Below, piece by piece: positions 36,768 to 45,310 of a DNA stretch of 47,828 nt. The position numbers were made by a program, and so were the translations under genes. The notes under the pieces were generated by a model. It worked only from the letters and a program-made list of their open reading frames with translations. It was not told where the DNA came from and ran no database searches. The stretch is from Planctomycetota bacterium (GTDB taxonomy: Bacteria > Planctomycetota > UBA1135 > UBA2386), in assembly GCA_014192625.1 (NCBI GenBank), contig BJHM01000009.1, forward strand, positions 87,347 through 135,174, given 5' to 3'. Position 1 is the first letter of the stretch. The number at the start of each line of letters is the position of its first letter.

Positions 36768-38075
36768 TCAGCTGAACTTGGTCAGGCCCGGCACGGCGAT
36801 TTGCATGGCATTTGTCGGCATGTCGAGCGTCACACCGTTCGGCATTAGTAGCTCGGTGCTGTTCAGCGCCTTTTCCCGACTGATCTCCTGACCGGTGTAT
36901 GCGGCCATCCGCCCCATGATCGCCATCAACGTGCTCTCGCACATGTAGTGACTGTTGTCGATCTGCTTGCCGGCGCGGATCGCAGCAAACATCTCATCGT
37001 GCTCATTCTGATACATGTCGCCCATCTTGCCCTGCATCTGCCACTCGGTTTTGCCAGTGATCTGGTGCGCGAACACATCGGCCTTGCCCTCTGTGCCGAG
37101 CACGTATTCGTTGACGTTGTGATAGGTGCCGTCTTGCTGGCGGCAATAGCTAAAGCCACGCGTGCCGTCGGCCCACTCGTAGACCGTCGAGAAGTGGTCG
37201 TAGATCACGCCATACTGGGCTTCGGTGCGCTTCTGCCGACCGCCCAACGAATAGCACTTGGTCGGATACACATCTTTCTTGATCCACGCCATCACATCGA
37301 GCGAGTGAATGTGCTGCTCGGCAATCATGTCCCCCGACAGCCACGGGTAGTAAAGCCAGTTGCGCAACTGCAACTCCATGTCGGTCCAAGTTGGCTTGCG
37401 CGGGAAGTTCCACAGCTCGCCCGTCAGGTAGTTGCCATGGATCGCCTGGATCTCCCCAATCGCGCCATCCTGCAGACGCTTCACGATCTCTCGGCGACCA
37501 TCGTGGTAGCGGTAACAAAGTCCGGACACGAACGTGAGGTTCTTCTGCTTCGCCTCGGCACAGGCAGCGAGCACGCGGCGCAGGCCAGGCGCATCGGTCG
37601 CCACAGGCTTCTCGGCAAAGATGTGCACGCCCTGCTTGACCGACTTCTCGATCTGCATCGGCCGGAAGCCAGGCGGCGTCGCGAGCAAAATCACATCGAT
37701 GCCGCTGCCTAGCACCTTGTCGATCGCATCGAGCCCCACGAAGCGGCGCTCCCCCGCCACTTGCACCTGATCCTTGCGGCCTGACTCGCCCATCGCCTCA
37801 GTGATGCCTGAGAGGCCACTCTGAAGTCGATCGGCGAACGCATCGCCTACCGCCCACAGGATGTTGTCCTTGTCGGCCATCAACGCTTGCACGCCAGCCC
37901 CCGAACCGCGACCACCGCAGCCGACCAAGCCAATCTTCAGCTGTGCCCGACCGCCGGTGTGCATCGGGCTTGAGGCGCGCAGCGCGCCGAGCGAGTTTGC
38001 CGCGGACAACGCCGCTGCCGAGACTGCCGAGGACTTGAGAAACGAACGACGAGAGGAACCTAGGTCGTGAATCAT
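36768..38075 (-). CDS. Tat-exported Gfo/Idh/MocA oxidoreductase
   Basis: 435 residues. A Tat signal (SSRRSFLKSSA, Arg9-Arg10) precedes the Rossmann loop GLVGCGGRGSGAG and AEKPVATDAPG. Folded export fits the fact that such enzymes bind NAD(P) before translocation. Planctomycetes have many; known relatives act on sugars, for example in glycosaminoglycan or aminosugar turnover. Divergent from the TIM-barrel isomerase, with which it probably shares a pathway. Confidence 0.92.
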   Translation of the reverse strand: MIHDLGSSRRSFLKSSAVSAAALSAANSLGALRASSPMHTGGRAQLKIGLVGCGGRGSGAGVQALMADKDNILWAVGDAFADRLQSGLSGITEAMGESGRKDQVQVAGERRFVGLDAIDKVLGSGIDVILLATPPGFRPMQIEKSVKQGVHIFAEKPVATDAPGLRRVLAACAEAKQKNLTFVSGLCYRYHDGRREIVKRLQDGAIGEIQAIHGNYLTGELWNFPRKPTWTDMELQLRNWLYYPWLSGDMIAEQHIHSLDVMAWIKKDVYPTKCYSLGGRQKRTEAQYGVIYDHFSTVYEWADGTRGFSYCRQQDGTYHNVNEYVLGTEGKADVFAHQITGKTEWQMQGKMGDMYQNEHDEMFAAIRAGKQIDNSHYMCESTLMAIMGRMAAYTGQEISREKALNSTELLMPNGVTLDMPTNAMQIAVPGLTKFS

Positions 38076-38418
38076 GGCCTTCGAAAATCACTTTGTTGTG
38101 GGAGTAGAAAGCCTACCGGCTAAGCGAGCGGCGCATAGCAAAAGTAGCCCGCCAAAGTTGTCCACCGATAGGAGCAATTGCGCATGCGACGTGCGGCTCG
38201 CGCGGTCCGAGTGAAAAACTGCCCCGCGGAGCCTGCACACCCAGCGTTGGCACATTCGCAATCGCTCAGCGACAACGTTGCCAGGAAAAAACCATCGCCA
38301 GTCGCTGGCGCACAGAAAACCCATGCCAAAGCGCTGCCGCCACAGACACTCATTGCGCTTGCGGCCGGCCATCGCGCAGAGTTCCTTGCTGTGTGCCATA
38401 CCACTGCGCCACACCAAT
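38076..38418. other. Divergent intergenic region between the Gfo/Idh and isomerase genes
   Basis: About 340 bp. No convincing gene; long antisense and overlapping frames have no features. It should hold divergent promoters, though no TANNNT lies close to either start. Confidence 0.5.
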
Positions 38419-39306
38419 ATGGCATCCATCACTCGCCGCGACCTCGTATCAATCTCCACCGCAGCGGTCCTCAGCCATTGGACTTTGCCCGCTGAGCGCC
38501 CCACATTGCCAAAGCGCCGCGGATTCTTGAAGGCGGTCAAAATCGACATGGTGCAGCAAGGTGCTTCGCTGGCCGAGAAGTTCAAGATCCTGCGCGATTG
38601 CGGTTTTGATGGCGTTGAGCTCGACAGCCCGAGTAGTTTGCAGCGCGACGAAGTGCTCGCGGCGAAGGCACAATCCGGGCTGCAAATCCCCGGCGTGGTC
38701 GATTCCGAACATTGGAGCAAACCGTTTAGCGATCAAGACCCCGCCGTGCGTGCGGCAGGCCGAGAGGCCTTGACGATCGCGCTGCACGATGCCAAAACAT
38801 TTGGCTGCACATCGGTGCTCGTGGTGCCCGCGGTAGTCACAAAGACGGTCACTTACGAGGATGCCTGGCAGCGCTCGCAGGCAGAACTCAAATCCCTGTT
38901 GCCACTCGCGGCCGAGCTGCAGATCCAACTGCTGATCGAAAATGTCTGGAACAAGTTCTTGCTCGGCCCCACGGAACTTGCGCGCTACGTCGATGAGCTG
39001 CATAGCGAATGGGTCGGCGTGCACTTCGACGCGGGCAACCTGGTCACCTTCGGTTTTCCCGAGCACTGGGTGCCGATCCTCGGCCACCGTATTCAGAAAG
39101 TCGATGTGAAGGACTTTAAGCGCGGCCGCGCCGACTCAAAGGGCTTTGATGTCAAGCTCAACGAAGGCGACAGCGACTGGCCGAGCATCGTGGCAGCGCT
39201 GAAGAAGATCGGCTACCAGGGCTGGTTTACCGCCGAGATGCAAGGTGGCAACGCGGCCTACTTGAAAGACCTTGGCCAGCGGATGGATAGCTTCCTCAAA
39301 GCCTGA
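38419..39306 (+). CDS. TIM-barrel sugar isomerase/epimerase (AP endonuclease 2 superfamily)
   Basis: 295 residues. The N-terminus SITRRDLVSISTAAVLS looks like a Tat signal. The xylose-isomerase-like TIM barrel follows: FDGVELDSPS, LLIENVWNKFL (Glu ligand), VGVHFDAGNLVTFG (metal ligands), VDVKDFKRGR and WFTAEMQGG (Glu). Probably an isomerase or epimerase of hexoses or related sugars acting with the divergent Gfo/Idh enzyme. Sometimes annotated as hydroxypyruvate isomerase; substrate not determined. Confidence 0.9.
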   Translation: MASITRRDLVSISTAAVLSHWTLPAERPTLPKRRGFLKAVKIDMVQQGASLAEKFKILRDCGFDGVELDSPSSLQRDEVLAAKAQSGLQIPGVVDSEHWSKPFSDQDPAVRAAGREALTIALHDAKTFGCTSVLVVPAVVTKTVTYEDAWQRSQAELKSLLPLAAELQIQLLIENVWNKFLLGPTELARYVDELHSEWVGVHFDAGNLVTFGFPEHWVPILGHRIQKVDVKDFKRGRADSKGFDVKLNEGDSDWPSIVAALKKIGYQGWFTAEMQGGNAAYLKDLGQRMDSFLKA

Positions 39307-39311
39307 GCTTT

Positions 39312-39386
39312 GCCACGGGCCGCTTTAGCACGGGCCTCTTTAGCACGGGCCGCTTTAGCACGGGCCGCTTTAGCACGGGCCTCTTT
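39312..39386 (+). repeat. 15-bp tandem array (5 units) between isomerase and cyclase-fold genes
   Basis: Five units of AGCACGGGCCGCTTT, with CGC/CTC variation and a first unit starting GCC, starting 5 nt after the isomerase stop. A sixth partial unit follows. Each unit makes TTTAGC at its junction with the next; the last sits about 16 nt before the TATTAT of the downstream gene, so copy number might alter promoter context. Confidence 0.9.
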
Positions 39387-39405
39387 AGCACTGGGCAACT
39401 CTCGG

Positions 39406-39411
39406 TATTAT
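39406..39411 (+). promoter_or_regulatory. Putative -10 (TATTAT) for the cyclase-fold gene
   Basis: TATTAT is 7 nt before the ATG at 39419 within the AT-rich TATTATAAA. This is the best -10 match in the TANNNT series. Confidence 0.45.
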
Positions 39412-39418
39412 AAAGCCC

Positions 39419-40570
39419 ATGCTCGCGTCACTGCTCGCCGCCATCTTTGCGGTGCTGCCACAAGCCCCCGCAAACACTGGCTCATCCGACCGTCCCATGA
39501 CGATCGACGCGAGCCGCAAAGATCCGGCGACGCAGATCCCAGCCGAACAACTGCGCGCCTGCACGGCCGCCGCCGAACGCGGCCTGCGCTGGCTCGAACA
39601 GCGGCAGACAAAAAGCGGCGCCTTTACCGGCATCGTCGGTCACAAGATGAACGACGACTACGTGGAACTTGACCGCGGCATGTCGGTCGAAGCACAGCGC
39701 ACACAGGGCCACGGCCACATCGGCGTGACAGCAATCTGCGGCATGGCGTTCCTCGCTGGCGGGCATCTTCCAGCGCGCGGCATCCACGGCGCGGCGGGGC
39801 AATCGGCGATCCGGTATCTGATCGAACACGTGCTCGACACCGGGTTCGTCACGGATGCCGGGACGCGCATGTATAGCCATGCCTTCGCGACCCTGTTCCT
39901 CGCCGAGGTCTATGGCATGTATGGCGGCAAGGACGTGAAGGACGCGCTGGAGAAGGCCATCAACCTGATCGTCGACTGCCAGAATGCCTTCGGCGGCTGG
40001 CGCTACAACCCGTTCGATCGCGAACTGGACCTGTCGGTGACCGTCTGCCAAGTGCAGGCATTGCGTGCGGCGCGCAACATCGGCATCAAAGTGCCCGAGG
40101 GCACCATCGACCGAGCGATCGACTACGTGCAGCGCAGTCGCGTCACGCGCGGCCGTTCGCGCGGCCAATTTTTCTACAAAATCTTGGGGCGCGGCGCCTA
40201 CGAGAAGCCCAACGAGTTTGCGATCAACGCAGCGGCTCTCACCGCCCTTGCCTCAGCCGGAATCTACGACCAAGAACTCACCGAGCCAGCGCTCGACTTC
40301 CTCGAACGCGCCTACGAAGACGTCTCCGACTACTACGGTCGCCACTACTACTTTTGGTATGGCAACTACTACGCCTGCCAAGCCTTCTTCCAATCCGGCG
40401 GCACTCGCTTTCGCCGTTACTTTGACCGGCTCAGCCAAGACCTTTTGAGGAGCCAGCAAGCAGACGGCCGGTGGATCAATGACTGTGGTCCGGGCGATGA
40501 GTTTGCCACCGGCATCGCCTGCCTGCTGCTGCAACTTCCCCGTCAATATCTGCCTATTTTGCAACGCTGA
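39419..40570 (+). CDS. Secreted terpenoid-cyclase/prenyltransferase-fold repeat protein
   Basis: 383 residues with a short signal peptide (MLASLLAAIFAVLPQAP). The body is an alpha/alpha toroid: repeated helix-turn-helix blocks such as GLRWLEQRQTKSGAF, AIRYLIEHVLDTGF, LIVDCQNAFGGWRYNP and LLRSQQADGRW, including QxxxGxW-like turns (QNAFGGW, QQADGRW) typical of squalene-cyclase and prenyltransferase repeats. A cyclase DxDD acid motif is not evident, so catalysis is not claimed; secretion also argues against terpene synthesis. Common in Planctomycetes. Precedes the outer-membrane barrel gene by 94 bp. Confidence 0.85.
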   Translation: MLASLLAAIFAVLPQAPANTGSSDRPMTIDASRKDPATQIPAEQLRACTAAAERGLRWLEQRQTKSGAFTGIVGHKMNDDYVELDRGMSVEAQRTQGHGHIGVTAICGMAFLAGGHLPARGIHGAAGQSAIRYLIEHVLDTGFVTDAGTRMYSHAFATLFLAEVYGMYGGKDVKDALEKAINLIVDCQNAFGGWRYNPFDRELDLSVTVCQVQALRAARNIGIKVPEGTIDRAIDYVQRSRVTRGRSRGQFFYKILGRGAYEKPNEFAINAAALTALASAGIYDQELTEPALDFLERAYEDVSDYYGRHYYFWYGNYYACQAFFQSGGTRFRRYFDRLSQDLLRSQQADGRWINDCGPGDEFATGIACLLLQLPRQYLPILQR

Positions 40571-40664
40571 CCCCAGCCGAGAACGCGCAAGGGCCCCTTC
40601 GTGCTTGACTCTTGCGCCGCAGCGGCAAGACTCCCCGCCGGTCCAACTCGGTCAGCCAGGGAGC

Positions 40665-41729
40665 ATGCACTACGTGAACGCCTACATTCTTCTCACCGCG
40701 AGTCTCTGCGCCACAGCCATGGCACAGGGCCGCACCTTCGATGGTCTGCAAGCACCGGCGAAATCGCCGGGCACCTCGCTCACGACGGTCGACGTCAGCG
40801 GCAGCAGCCTCGAGCACTTCGACCCGCGCGCAGAGAACTCGCTGGAACTGCAAGGGCAGGACCCCGACTACTCGATGCGCGGCATGTTCCAGCAGCACCA
40901 TGGGGAGTTCATGCTGAAGCGTGAACGCTACGACCCCATGATCGAAACGCGGGGGCAATACCTGCCGCACATGGAGATCCTGAACGAGCCGGGGTCGATG
41001 CAGTTGCTGAACTGGGGCAGCGATGTCGAGTTGCCGTTCATGGTTGCTACCGATGGCTACATCACGGTCGGTGGCTACTTCGGTGAGCGCCGCTACCTCA
41101 GCAAAGGCAGCAGCAACTTTGGCGACGAGAAGTTGTACGAGGCGGGCATCAAGGCCGGCTTTGGCGTGTTCTTGGATGAAAACCTGCTGCTCGAAGGGCT
41201 GGCGACGCCAGGCTACTTCACCGACAACGATTCCACGCTCACACGCAACGACTTCAAGATGTATGGCAAGGTGCTGCTCACCTACCGCGCGGATGAAAAC
41301 CTGTTCTTAAAGGTTGGCGCGCGCAGCAACGGCATCTTTTCAGACTACGAGATCCTGCCGTATCTGGGCGTGTCCTGGCAGCCAACGGACACGTTCCGCA
41401 TAGACGTCCTGCTGCCTGAGAAGGCCGAGCTGTCGCTGTGGCCTGACCCGAGCTTCGGCATGATGCTGGGTTGCGAGATCCAAGGTAATGAGTATCGCGT
41501 GCGCGATGCGACCGACCATTCCGTGCAAGCCGACCTGCATGTTCAAGAAGTCATCCTCTACGTCGGCGCGATCTGGCGCTTTTCGGAGTTCACCTCGCTG
41601 CTGACGCGCGTTGGCAGCACGGTCGCTGGCGATTACAAGCTCGACGATGGCACGAACACCACGGACACCGTCAAGGGCCCGCTTGAGCCAGGTCTGTTTC
41701 TAGAGCTGTCGTTCGGCATCGACTTCTGA
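40665..41729 (+). CDS. Outer-membrane beta-barrel protein (DUF6268-like)
   Basis: 354 residues. Signal peptide MHYVNAYILLTASLCATAMAQ. After about 100 residues, amphipathic strands alternate (YITVGGYFGERRYL, AGIKAGFGVFLDENLLLEG, FRIDVLLPEKAELSL, EVILYVGAIWRF) and the protein ends in Phe (LELSFGIDF), the usual barrel-assembly signal. It resembles DUF6268-type barrels found in Planctomycetes. AGGGAG ends only 1 nt before the ATG, too close for an efficient Shine-Dalgarno. Probably partnered with the preceding secreted protein. Confidence 0.83.
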   Translation: MHYVNAYILLTASLCATAMAQGRTFDGLQAPAKSPGTSLTTVDVSGSSLEHFDPRAENSLELQGQDPDYSMRGMFQQHHGEFMLKRERYDPMIETRGQYLPHMEILNEPGSMQLLNWGSDVELPFMVATDGYITVGGYFGERRYLSKGSSNFGDEKLYEAGIKAGFGVFLDENLLLEGLATPGYFTDNDSTLTRNDFKMYGKVLLTYRADENLFLKVGARSNGIFSDYEILPYLGVSWQPTDTFRIDVLLPEKAELSLWPDPSFGMMLGCEIQGNEYRVRDATDHSVQADLHVQEVILYVGAIWRFSEFTSLLTRVGSTVAGDYKLDDGTNTTDTVKGPLEPGLFLELSFGIDF

Positions 41730-41734
41730 TGCAG

Positions 41735-41758
41735 GGTCCGCTCCCACAGGGGCGGACC
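41735..41758. other. Strong hairpin in the convergent gap after the barrel gene
   Basis: GGTCCGC-T-CCC pairs with GGG-GCGGACC around loop ACA, beginning 6 nt after the stop. It is followed by AAAAA, not T-rich, so it is not a canonical intrinsic terminator; it may stabilise the 3' end of the barrel mRNA. Confidence 0.55.
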
Positions 41759-41816
41759 AAAAAGCGCGCGGCGGCATGCTTGCTCTGTGCTTTACCTCGC
41801 CATGCAGATGGTGCCC

Positions 41817-41852
41817 GCCGCAGTATCTGCCGCAGTATCCGCCGCAGTATCC
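41817..41852. repeat. 12-bp tandem repeat (3 units) at the glycosyltransferase 3' side
   Basis: GCCGCAGTATCT is followed by two GCCGCAGTATCC units, ending 4 nt from the glycosyltransferase stop. Confidence 0.8.
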
Positions 41853-41855
41853 GTT

Positions 41856-42938
41856 TCAGGGCGACGCGGCTTGCCGGTAGATCGCTAAAAAGCGATCGAG
41901 GCAAACGGTGAGTTCATAGTGCGCGCAACAGTGCGCGCGATTCAGGCCACCTTCACGGCTGCGGCGCGCAGCGTCCGTTGCAAGCTCATCGAGCGCAGCG
42001 CCAAGCTGTGCTGCCGCACCTGGCGGCACGATCGCACCACCGCACGATTGCGGCAACATTGCGCGCACATCGCCGACCTCGGTGCTGGCGCATGGCAAGC
42101 CGCTCGCCATTGCTTCGAGCAAAGACAACGGCATTTGTTCGGTGCGCGACGACAGGACAAACGCGTCCATCGTGCGATAGAGCGGGGCGGGATCGCTGCA
42201 CGCTCCAGCCAACGTGACGCGCTCTTCAATCTGCAACTCGCGCGCGAGCGCTGCCAACTGCGGCCGCATCGGGCCGTCACCGATGAGCAGCACCCGCGCC
42301 GGCTGCTTCATCAGAGCAACCGCGCGCAGCAGCGTTGCATGATCTTTCTCACCGCGCAGCCCTCCCACCGTTCCAATCGTAAAGCCGCGCGCGGCAGCAG
42401 GCGGCGCCGAGGCTGGCGCAAACCGCGTGAGGTCCACGCCATTTGGCAAACAGCGCACAGCATCCGTAAGACGCCATTCGCGCTGCGCGATCGCGAGCAA
42501 CTGCTGCGACGGCACGATCACGGCGGCGGCACTACGAAGCAGCGCCCGACGCAGCCAGTTGCGACGCCGTAGCCGACGCACCTGTTCTACCGCGCCAAAG
42601 CCATCCTCGTGATGCACAAACGCGCGCATTCCAAGCCAGCGCGCCGCCGCCACTGCTTCGATCGCGCCCCAGTTGTAGGTCAACAACAAGTCCGGCTGCC
42701 GCTCGCGCAGCAACTTGGCAAACCGACGAATGCTCGCCAGCATCGGCAGCCGCGCAACTGGTAGCACCTCATGCGCGATCGACCTCGGCAACAATTCGAG
42801 CGCATCAAAGTTGCCATCCAGCGCCACAAACATGTGCTTGAACTCGCCACCAAGCTGCGCGCAGAGTTGCATCGCGCGCACCTGCGGTCCACCTCGGCCC
42901 AGCGTCGAAAACACATGCAGCGCAGCACGCGGTTTCAT
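41856..42938 (-). CDS. GT4-family glycosyltransferase
   Basis: 360 residues, GT-B fold. HVFSTLGRGGPQVRAMQL is the acceptor-side glycine loop, PNGVDLTRFAP starts the donor domain, VLLIGDGPMRPQL follows, and the EX7E-like donor site lies in EQMPLSLLEAMASGLPCAS. The start overlaps the stop of the Gfo/Idh-SDR fusion gene (ATGA), so the two are translationally coupled. Probably transfers a sugar for a surface glycan or glycolipid, using or modifying a precursor made by the fusion enzyme. No membrane helices. Confidence 0.9.
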   Translation of the reverse strand: MKPRAALHVFSTLGRGGPQVRAMQLCAQLGGEFKHMFVALDGNFDALELLPRSIAHEVLPVARLPMLASIRRFAKLLRERQPDLLLTYNWGAIEAVAAARWLGMRAFVHHEDGFGAVEQVRRLRRRNWLRRALLRSAAAVIVPSQQLLAIAQREWRLTDAVRCLPNGVDLTRFAPASAPPAAARGFTIGTVGGLRGEKDHATLLRAVALMKQPARVLLIGDGPMRPQLAALARELQIEERVTLAGACSDPAPLYRTMDAFVLSSRTEQMPLSLLEAMASGLPCASTEVGDVRAMLPQSCGGAIVPPGAAAQLGAALDELATDAARRSREGGLNRAHCCAHYELTVCLDRFLAIYRQAASP

Positions 42939-45049
42939 CCGCGCGGCCCCAAAGTGCCCAGCGCCCGGTCATAAAATGAAACCGCGTCTACCTCCGGTTG
43001 CCAGCCGAGATCCTGCTGCGCGCGCTCGCAATCGAGCTGCGTGAGGAAGTTGCGCGACCGCAAATCGCGCAGTGACGGAAACTCGCGCGGCCTGCATGCC
43101 AGTACTTTCACCAGGTATTTGCCGATCTCGACACCAAACAAAAACCAGACTGGCTGACCATAAAAACGATAGTCGCGGCCGCTGCGAACACGCAGTGTAC
43201 GAACAAACTCACGCGCGGTCGGTCGCACTGGACCGGCAATGTTGTAGCTGCGATTTGCCGCGTTGGGTGCGTCGAGCGCGGCGACCAGCGCGCTGGCACA
43301 ATCATCCGCGAGCAACAGCGGCAACGGCGTTCGACCACGGCCAAAACCGACGCACTGATTGTCGCGCACCCAAAAACCGACGCCCGAGTGTGTTGGACTC
43401 GTATCGGCCGACAACACAATCGCCGGCCGCACCACGCAGGTCTCTAGACCCAGCGCGCGCTGCGCCGCGAGTTCGCGTTCTGCCGCAACCTTGCCACGCG
43501 CATACGGCGCGCGATGCTGCGGCCGTGGATCGGGCCCCACCTCGCAATCAGCCTTGCCGCGCTGGCCAAGCCACAACGCAGCGACACTGCTCGCGTAGAC
43601 CAGCCGGCGCACCTTGCAAGCGCGGGCCACCAGGGCGGCAGTCTTTACGGCGCTCGCCATCGACTGCTCGACGTTGGCCGGATCATCGCCGCCGGCAGTG
43701 GCAAGGTGCAGCACCGCGTCCGCGCCAGCAAACGCGCGTTGCAATACGTCCGCATCGGCGGCATCACCGACCACAAGACGAATGTGCGGCTGCCGCAGTT
43801 CGGCTGGCAACAGCGACGGCCGGCGCACCAAAATCGTCACCGGCCGTTGCCGTTGCAGCAATTGCTTTACGCAGCGCCGACCGATCATGCCGCCGCCGCC
43901 CAGCAAAACCACCTCGCCAGGCCGTGGCGGCAGCAATGGCGGCAAAAAGAACGGCGCGGGCGGTTGCAGACTTGCGTTGGCAACCACTGCTGCATCGAGG
44001 CACATTTTCAACACCGCACGACCTGCCTGCCCCGAGTTGCGCAGCGGCAAGGCAAGTTTTATCGACGCATGAAACGACGCGATGCTCTGCCGCATACTGC
44101 GCAGGAAGGGATCATCGGGGAAACTCAGCTTGAACAGCGCGAGCGAGTAGCCAAGCACGGTGCCACAGGCGCGCCGTAGCAGATGCAACCCACCCGCCGC
44201 GAGGTTGCGAGCGTGATCCATAAAGTCTGGCCAGCGCGTTTTGCGCCGCAGCCAGCAAACGCCCCGCTGCAAGTCCACGAATGCCGCGCCATCCGTGCCG
44301 ATGACCTGCAGCGTGGTCTCAGTGAGCGTGCGGCCAAACGCCATCGTCACACCGGCAGTGCCGCGTTCGCCAAGGATCTGAAACTGCCACCGCGTGAAGA
44401 AGCGAACCCCGTTCCCAAGTGTCCGGGGATCCATCGGTGCAGCGGCTGTCACACGGCATTCACCAAGCAGGTCGTGCACCATCGAGAACACATGCACGCC
44501 TTGCTCCAGCAGAATGTTGGCTTCCGCCTGAAACATGAAGTGACCGGCATCCCCAGTGTCGAGCTGACGGATCGGCACGTGATGCATGAGCGCCACGTGG
44601 TCGACGCGGCCGAGATGCAGCGCCTCGATGTGGGCGCGGAGTTGCCGCACCGCGGGTGCTTGCGTGAAGTTGTGATTTACGCCGAGCACAACGTTGTGCG
44701 TGCTCGCCAACACGAGCATCGCATCCGCATCCGCGAGCGAAAGCGCGATGGGCTTCTCGACCAGCACATGCAACCCCGCGGCAAGGCACTGCTCGGCTAC
44801 TGCCCGGTGGGCACCCGGCGGCACCAACACGTGAACGGCGGTGCAGACTTTGGCCGCAATCAGTTCGGCCACCGTGCCAAAAACATGTGGCACGCCATAG
44901 CGCCTGGCCAGCCGCTTAGAGCGAGGCAACACGGTGTCGCACAAGGCAACTACCTGCACACCTTGCATGGCGCGCAGCGCCAAAAGGTGAACGTCGGCGA
45001 TGAAGCCGCTGCCGATCAGTGCAACTCGCGTAGTGCCCGCTTGCGCCAT
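42935..45049 (-). CDS. Fused Gfo/Idh/MocA oxidoreductase and NAD-dependent epimerase
   Basis: 704 residues in one frame. Residues 1-360 form a Gfo/Idh enzyme: GSGFIA at 13-18 and EKP with Lys99. Residues from about 375 form an extended SDR epimerase or dehydratase: GGGGMIG near 384, LVYASSVAALW, and the catalytic Tyr516/Lys520 of YARGK. Two separate dinucleotide-binding domains in one chain suggest consecutive steps on the same sugar nucleotide, with channelling. Start ATG 45049; an upstream 49-residue extension has no support. It overlaps the GT4 gene by ATGA. Specific sugar unknown. Confidence 0.9.
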   Translation of the reverse strand: MAQAGTTRVALIGSGFIADVHLLALRAMQGVQVVALCDTVLPRSKRLARRYGVPHVFGTVAELIAAKVCTAVHVLVPPGAHRAVAEQCLAAGLHVLVEKPIALSLADADAMLVLASTHNVVLGVNHNFTQAPAVRQLRAHIEALHLGRVDHVALMHHVPIRQLDTGDAGHFMFQAEANILLEQGVHVFSMVHDLLGECRVTAAAPMDPRTLGNGVRFFTRWQFQILGERGTAGVTMAFGRTLTETTLQVIGTDGAAFVDLQRGVCWLRRKTRWPDFMDHARNLAAGGLHLLRRACGTVLGYSLALFKLSFPDDPFLRSMRQSIASFHASIKLALPLRNSGQAGRAVLKMCLDAAVVANASLQPPAPFFLPPLLPPRPGEVVLLGGGGMIGRRCVKQLLQRQRPVTILVRRPSLLPAELRQPHIRLVVGDAADADVLQRAFAGADAVLHLATAGGDDPANVEQSMASAVKTAALVARACKVRRLVYASSVAALWLGQRGKADCEVGPDPRPQHRAPYARGKVAAERELAAQRALGLETCVVRPAIVLSADTSPTHSGVGFWVRDNQCVGFGRGRTPLPLLLADDCASALVAALDAPNAANRSYNIAGPVRPTAREFVRTLRVRSGRDYRFYGQPVWFLFGVEIGKYLVKVLACRPREFPSLRDLRSRNFLTQLDCERAQQDLGWQPEVDAVSFYDRALGTLGPRG

Positions 45050-45310
45050 GTGAAGTTGGATTCTGTCCTGAGAGCAGCCCCTACGGCCACTCACGAACCA
45101 AGTTTTTCGCGAGCGAATGCCGATGGCAAGGTAGCTGCGGCACCGTTCATCGGACCTGCGCCAAGGCCCGCATGATGGTGATCTTGTCACCGCCATGCCA
45201 TTGATAACCCGAGCTTAGGAATCCTCGCTGCATACGAGCATTCCGCCTGCTTCCACCTGATGATCGCAGAACTGCTGAGCACCAATCGCCCCTACTGCGC
45301 TAACGCTGCA

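Noticed and set aside
38088-38720. A 210-residue minus-strand frame opposite the isomerase gene
   Set aside because: Shadow of the isomerase coding strand and the divergent spacer; no domain, no signal, Cys/Ser-rich composition typical of antisense frames.
39310-39672. A 120-residue frame over the 15-bp array
   Set aside because: Starts inside the repeat, gives Ala/Leu/Arg low complexity, and overlaps the cyclase-fold gene in another frame.
39419-40570. Squalene or terpene cyclase
   Set aside because: The fold matches, but no DxDD acid motif is seen and the protein has a signal peptide.
41735-41758. Intrinsic terminator for the barrel gene or the convergent glycosyltransferase
   Set aside because: The stem is strong, but the flanking tract is A-rich on the plus strand and the T-run precedes the hairpin on the minus strand.
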